From: Eudorina sp. 2006-703-Eu-15
Lineage: Eukaryota; Chlorophyta; Chlorophyceae; Chlamydomonadales; Volvocaceae
DNA: 64,000 nt
Direction: 5' to 3'
NCBI GenBank assembly: GCA_003117195.1
Contig: BDSI01000078.1
Location: 282,976 to 346,975 of the forward strand
This document shows, in pieces, positions 60,159 through 64,000 of the stretch. The notes beneath the pieces were generated by a model. The model searched no databases. It was given only the letters and a program-made list of their open reading frames with translations, and was not told the origin of the DNA. The position numbers were made by a program, and so were the translations under genes. The stretch's first letter is position 1. Every line of letters starts with the position of its first letter.

Positions 60159-63100
60159 TTATTCCCAGTCTTCCTCCGTGGCCGCGCGGCCGCCGGCGAC
60201 TCCGGGCTCGTCGCCACGCTGTCGCCTGCCGTACACCGTCGCCGCGGCGGCGGCGGCCGCAGCCGCGGCGGCGCCCCCGCCGCCGCGCCCGCCGCCGCCG
60301 AGGTGCATCCCGTACTGCGCCGCAACCCGCGGGTCATCACGATGGGGCAACAGGCCGGCGGCGCCGCCGCCGACGCTGGTGACGGAGGCGGCTCGGCTCC
60401 AGCCCTGCGGCGGCGGCGGCGGCATCCCGTCGGCCCGCTGACCCCTCTGCCACGGCGACTGCTGCCGGACTGCGCCGTGCGCCGCCGCTGCCAACCGTGC
60501 GGCCGCCGCTGCCGGCGCGTCCGCGCCGTCTGTCAACCCGTCGGCGCTGTACGACCCGTACATCGCTTCCTCGTCCTCGGCCGCCGCCCGCGCCAGCTCT
60601 CTGGCGTCGTTGGCGAAGCGTGCCGCCGCCGCTGCCGGTGGCAGCGGCCCCCTGTGTACAAGCCGTACCAGCGGCGACGGCTGCGCCACCGCCGCCGCCG
60701 CCTGGCCGCGGCCTAGATGAACCCCTCCCTCCCCGGCGGCCGCCGCGGCAGCGGCGGCGGCCGCTGCATAGACCTCCGCCAGTCTCGACGGGTCCATACC
60801 GCTAAGGACGTTCACGGCACCGCCGCCGCCACCGCCGCCGTCGTACAGCGCGTGGTGCGAGTCCTGGTTCCCGCCATACGTGTCGTCATCCGCCATCCTG
60901 TGAGCTCCGCCGCCGGCGCCAACAGGACCTATATCGACACTCCTGGGTCTCCTGTCGACGCCGCCGCCGCCCATTCCGCCACGACCGGCGACGGCCGCGG
61001 CGGCGGCGGCGGCGGCGCCCATGCGCTCTTTAAGAACAGCGGCCGCCGCGGGGTGCTGCAGCAATGCGTCGTACACGGCGCCCCGTCGGACACCCGGCTC
61101 CATTTTCGGCCCGACGGCGAGCGGCCCCGCGCCGCCGCCGCCGCCACCGCCAGCGGCCCTGAGCTGCTGCTGCTGCAGTGCCTCCAGCCGCCGCCGCAAC
61201 CTCTCTAGCCGACGCAGCCTATCGTACAACTCCATCTGCTCGAGTTGGATGCTCAGCAGCAGCGCCGGTGCGCCCACCGACATCAGATGTGCGTGGAGCT
61301 GCTCGTCCTCAGCGTCGTAATCGTCGTACTCGCCGTACTCATTTCCGGGACCAGGGTCGCCGCCGCCGCCGCCGCCCCCCATCCAAATGGAATCGCCGCC
61401 GCCACCGCCGTGCATTGACCCCGGCGGCGGCGGTGACGAATCGCTTCCGCCGCCGCCGCCGCCAACCCTGCCTGTCGCCGAATGCATCGGGGGACCGGTG
61501 CGGGGGAGGGGGCCGCCTCTGCCGCCACCACCGACCATGTACGGCGCCTGGCCGAGCGCCGCGCCCGAATCCATACCCGGCCCAGTGTGCGCAGTACCCG
61601 ACGTACGTACGGCACCGACCCGGAAGCCCGCCTGCCCCATGCCACCGGGATCGCCCGCCATGCCCCGGCCGACACCTCGCTGCGCCGCTGCCATGCCGTA
61701 CCCGCGGCCGCCGCCGTATCCATCGACGTCGCCGTCGTCCTCGTCAACGCCGTACATGCCGCCAGGCAGGAAGTTCGGATCGACGGGTCCCGCTCTGTGG
61801 TCTTGCTGTGACTCGTCCATTTCGAGGTCGCCGCGACCCATGGTTCCGACGAGCGCCGCCGCTCGACGCGCCGCCGCCGCCGCCACCGCCGGACCCGTCA
61901 GTGTCGGCGGCGGCGGCGGCATGGACGCCTGCCCCGCCGCCCCTGAGTTCTCCTGCCTAGCACCTGCGCCGCCGCCACCGCCCCCCACCATCCCTTGGGA
62001 CATCCGACCCGTGGGTCCGTCGCCGCCGCCGCGACGCGCCGCCGCCACGCCACTCTGCCGCCGAAAATCTCCCTCGCGCTCCTCCGCGAATTCGGACGCG
62101 GTCTGTCGTTTGACGTCCTTCTTCCCGCCATCCTCACCGTCACCTTCGCCGTCGTACTCGGCGGCCCTGCCCGCGCCAGTGAACAGCGCCTGCCGTACTC
62201 CGCGCGGCGGCTGCTGCGCCTGCTGGGGCCCCTGACGCCGCTGCTGTCCACCCAGTGGCGGCGTCGGGGATTGGGTCTTACCGCCGCCACCGCCGCGCTG
62301 CGGCCGCTCTCGTGCAGAGACACCATTGGCGCCCTGCATGCTCAGCGAGATCAGTGCTGCCGTACCCTCGGCCTCGTCCTCGCTCGGCGGTCCCGCCGCC
62401 GCCACCGCCGCCGCCGCCGCGGCGGCCCCGGCGTGCAGATCCGCAACGCTGCCCGGACCGCCGCCGCCGCCGCCGCCAGCGCCCTCGATCTTGATGCCCA
62501 GGCCGCCAGCGTCGCCGCCCGCCGCCAGACGCGCCGCCGCCGCCGCGGCCGCCGCGCCGCCAGCGCCTTGCGCGCCCGCCATCATCAGCAGGTGTTGCTG
62601 TTGCTGTTGGAGCATTTGCATCTGATGCTGCTGCTGCTGCTGCTGGGTCAGGAACGCGTTGGCGTTGGCCTGCTGCGCCGCAGCCGCCTGCTGCTGTTGC
62701 GCCAGCCGTTGCGCGGCGGCCGCGGCGCCGCACGACGAGGAGCAGACCTCCCCCGATCCCGCCCGATGTTTCATCATCTGCGGCGGCGGCGCTTCCATGT
62801 CACCTCCAGCGCCGCCACTCGCCTCGCCGCCGCCGTCGTTCGAGTTGGCGCCGCCGCCGCCGCCGCCGCCACCGCCTCCCTGCTTGCGCGGCCGGTAACG
62901 GCGCGCGGGGCCCTTGGTGACGGGCATGCCGTGCCGCTCCAGCCACTCTCCCAGGGGCTCCAGATCAGGCAACACGCGGATGGAGCGGTACCACTTGGCC
63001 ATGTTACTGCCGCCGATCTGTGGGCAGTAACACGGGAAGCCACGTCGGACGGCGGCGAATGAATAAAACAGCAAGGTAAAAGGGGACCCCCTACACCGGC

Positions 63101-64000
63101 CGACTGTGGCAACCGACGCAAGCACATGGTCCCAACAAACAAACAAACAACTGACATCAAACGATGCAAACGGGCGCCAAGACGCGAATGCGACCCATCG
63201 TTCTCGGCCCTGTACGGCAGACACGGCCGACCGCGCGGCTTGTGAAGGCGCAGGACGGTCGTCCAGGGTGCACCAGCGTCACCCCCAGGTCACCCCCCAA
63301 CAGGCCCCCAAACACACACACACACACACTTTTCTCCTTGATAACACACACACACGCTCAGCTTTTCTCCTTGATAACACACACACACACACAAACCGAT
63401 ACACACCGTCCCTTCCCCTCACTCCCCTTAGCAATCTCCCCCCTAAGGGCCCCCTCGGCTTTGTGGTACTTTTTTACCCTTTTACCCCCTGTGACATTAT
63501 CGCTTACCTACGTCTGATTCCCCCCTACCGTCGACCCTTCCGTTGGTCCTGCGCTGCCTTGTCCTTTCTTCTTCTCGTTCAGAAAAACATTAAATCTACT
63601 CTTTGGAAATGCTCCTCCCTGACACCATAGAACGTGTCCTCCTCTGCAACGCCCTTTCTCCCTCCCCCTGTCTGGACGTATGATAACGATAACAACAATG
63701 ATAATAATATTATTGATGCCTACCAAACCATACGCCCATCTCACATCCGAATACGCGCCCTCCCCGCCCCCCTCCCCCACAAATGCCGCGGGTGGAATCC
63801 TCAGCGCCCACAGCCACCTCCGCCGTGCCTTTCACGCCGTACCCTGACGTGCTGTACGCCTGTACCTGGCCGTACATACCTTTTCAAAGTGGCTCCTGCT
63901 AATCAACGTGCCTTGGTACCGAATGCAGTCCATTCGGCTCATGTACAGCGCCGGCTCAAACACGCCGCACGCGTGGCCCCTGACGTAGCTGCCGTTGCCG
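60159..64000 (-). CDS. SAND/VARL-like (RegA-like) transcriptional regulator, 5' end outside window
   Basis: Putative nuclear DNA-binding regulator. Two exons are visible: 64000-63880 (open at the edge) and 63017-60159, joined in phase 0 across an 862-bp intron with gtatgt donor and cccacag acceptor. Together they give 992 residues. The SAND-like core spans the junction: SYVRGHACGVFEPALYMSRM, LISRSHFEK, then IGGSNMAKWYRSIRVLPDLE and PLGEWLERHGMPV. The pattern of F-E-x-x-G, K-W-x-x-SIRV and L-x-x-WL-x-x-HG is what I expect of volvocine VARL domains. A basic patch ARRYRPRK follows. The rest is disordered: poly-Gly and poly-Ala, a Gln-rich stretch (QQQQQQHQMQMLQQQQQH), and one predicted coiled coil, ELYDRLRRLERLRRRLEALQ. 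The protein ends in EEDWE. Family placement is from memory of the domain, and the N-terminus is not visible. Confidence 0.7.

Overview
The window looks like nuclear DNA of a volvocine green alga (Chlamydomonadales; Volvox, Gonium or Chlamydomonas-like). The reasons are GC-rich coding exons with long Ala, Gly, Pro and Gln runs, short exons split by introns of roughly 90 to 1,400 bp with gtgag/gtacgg donors and C-rich cag acceptors, abundant CA/TG microsatellites, a MYND-finger protein of a type I recall as expanded in these algae, and a SAND/VARL-like (RegA-like) gene at the right edge. There are no bacterial operons, rRNA genes or CRISPR arrays. Gene models were built by joining exons by eye on reading phase and homology.

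Layout. 1-3375 is a ~28 bp minisatellite array. 3707-9287 (minus) is a SNF5/BSH/SMARCB1-type chromatin remodeler subunit. It is divergent, across ~130 bp, from a complete 8-exon 20S proteasome alpha-7 gene (9419-13404, plus). 15944-17146 (minus) is a small GCK-domain protein, divergent from an unrecognised two-helix membrane protein (18058-21350, plus). 21351-25003 is gene-poor and repeat-rich, with a 1.6 kb terminal-inverted-repeat element flanked by TAA and filled by a giant ATC microsatellite. 25004-29673 is a large MYND-finger protein interrupted by one apparent frameshift. Its 3' half was duplicated in tandem as a broken copy at 30849-31740.

33638-48256 is a 16-exon full-length ABCC transporter closest to ABCC10/MRP7, with both nucleotide-binding domains readable. 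50713-54019 is an unrecognised 652-residue protein. 54020-60158 holds repeats and no supported gene. 60159-64000 (minus) is the 3' part of a SAND/VARL-like regulator running off the window.

The genes do not form one pathway: chromatin remodelling, proteolysis, membrane transport and transcription control lie side by side. The most distinctive signals are short dispersed elements in the introns of unrelated genes, a highly iterated 12-bp palindrome, a minisatellite that has multiplied a 5' splice site in the ABCC gene, and the TIR element just upstream of a TATA box.
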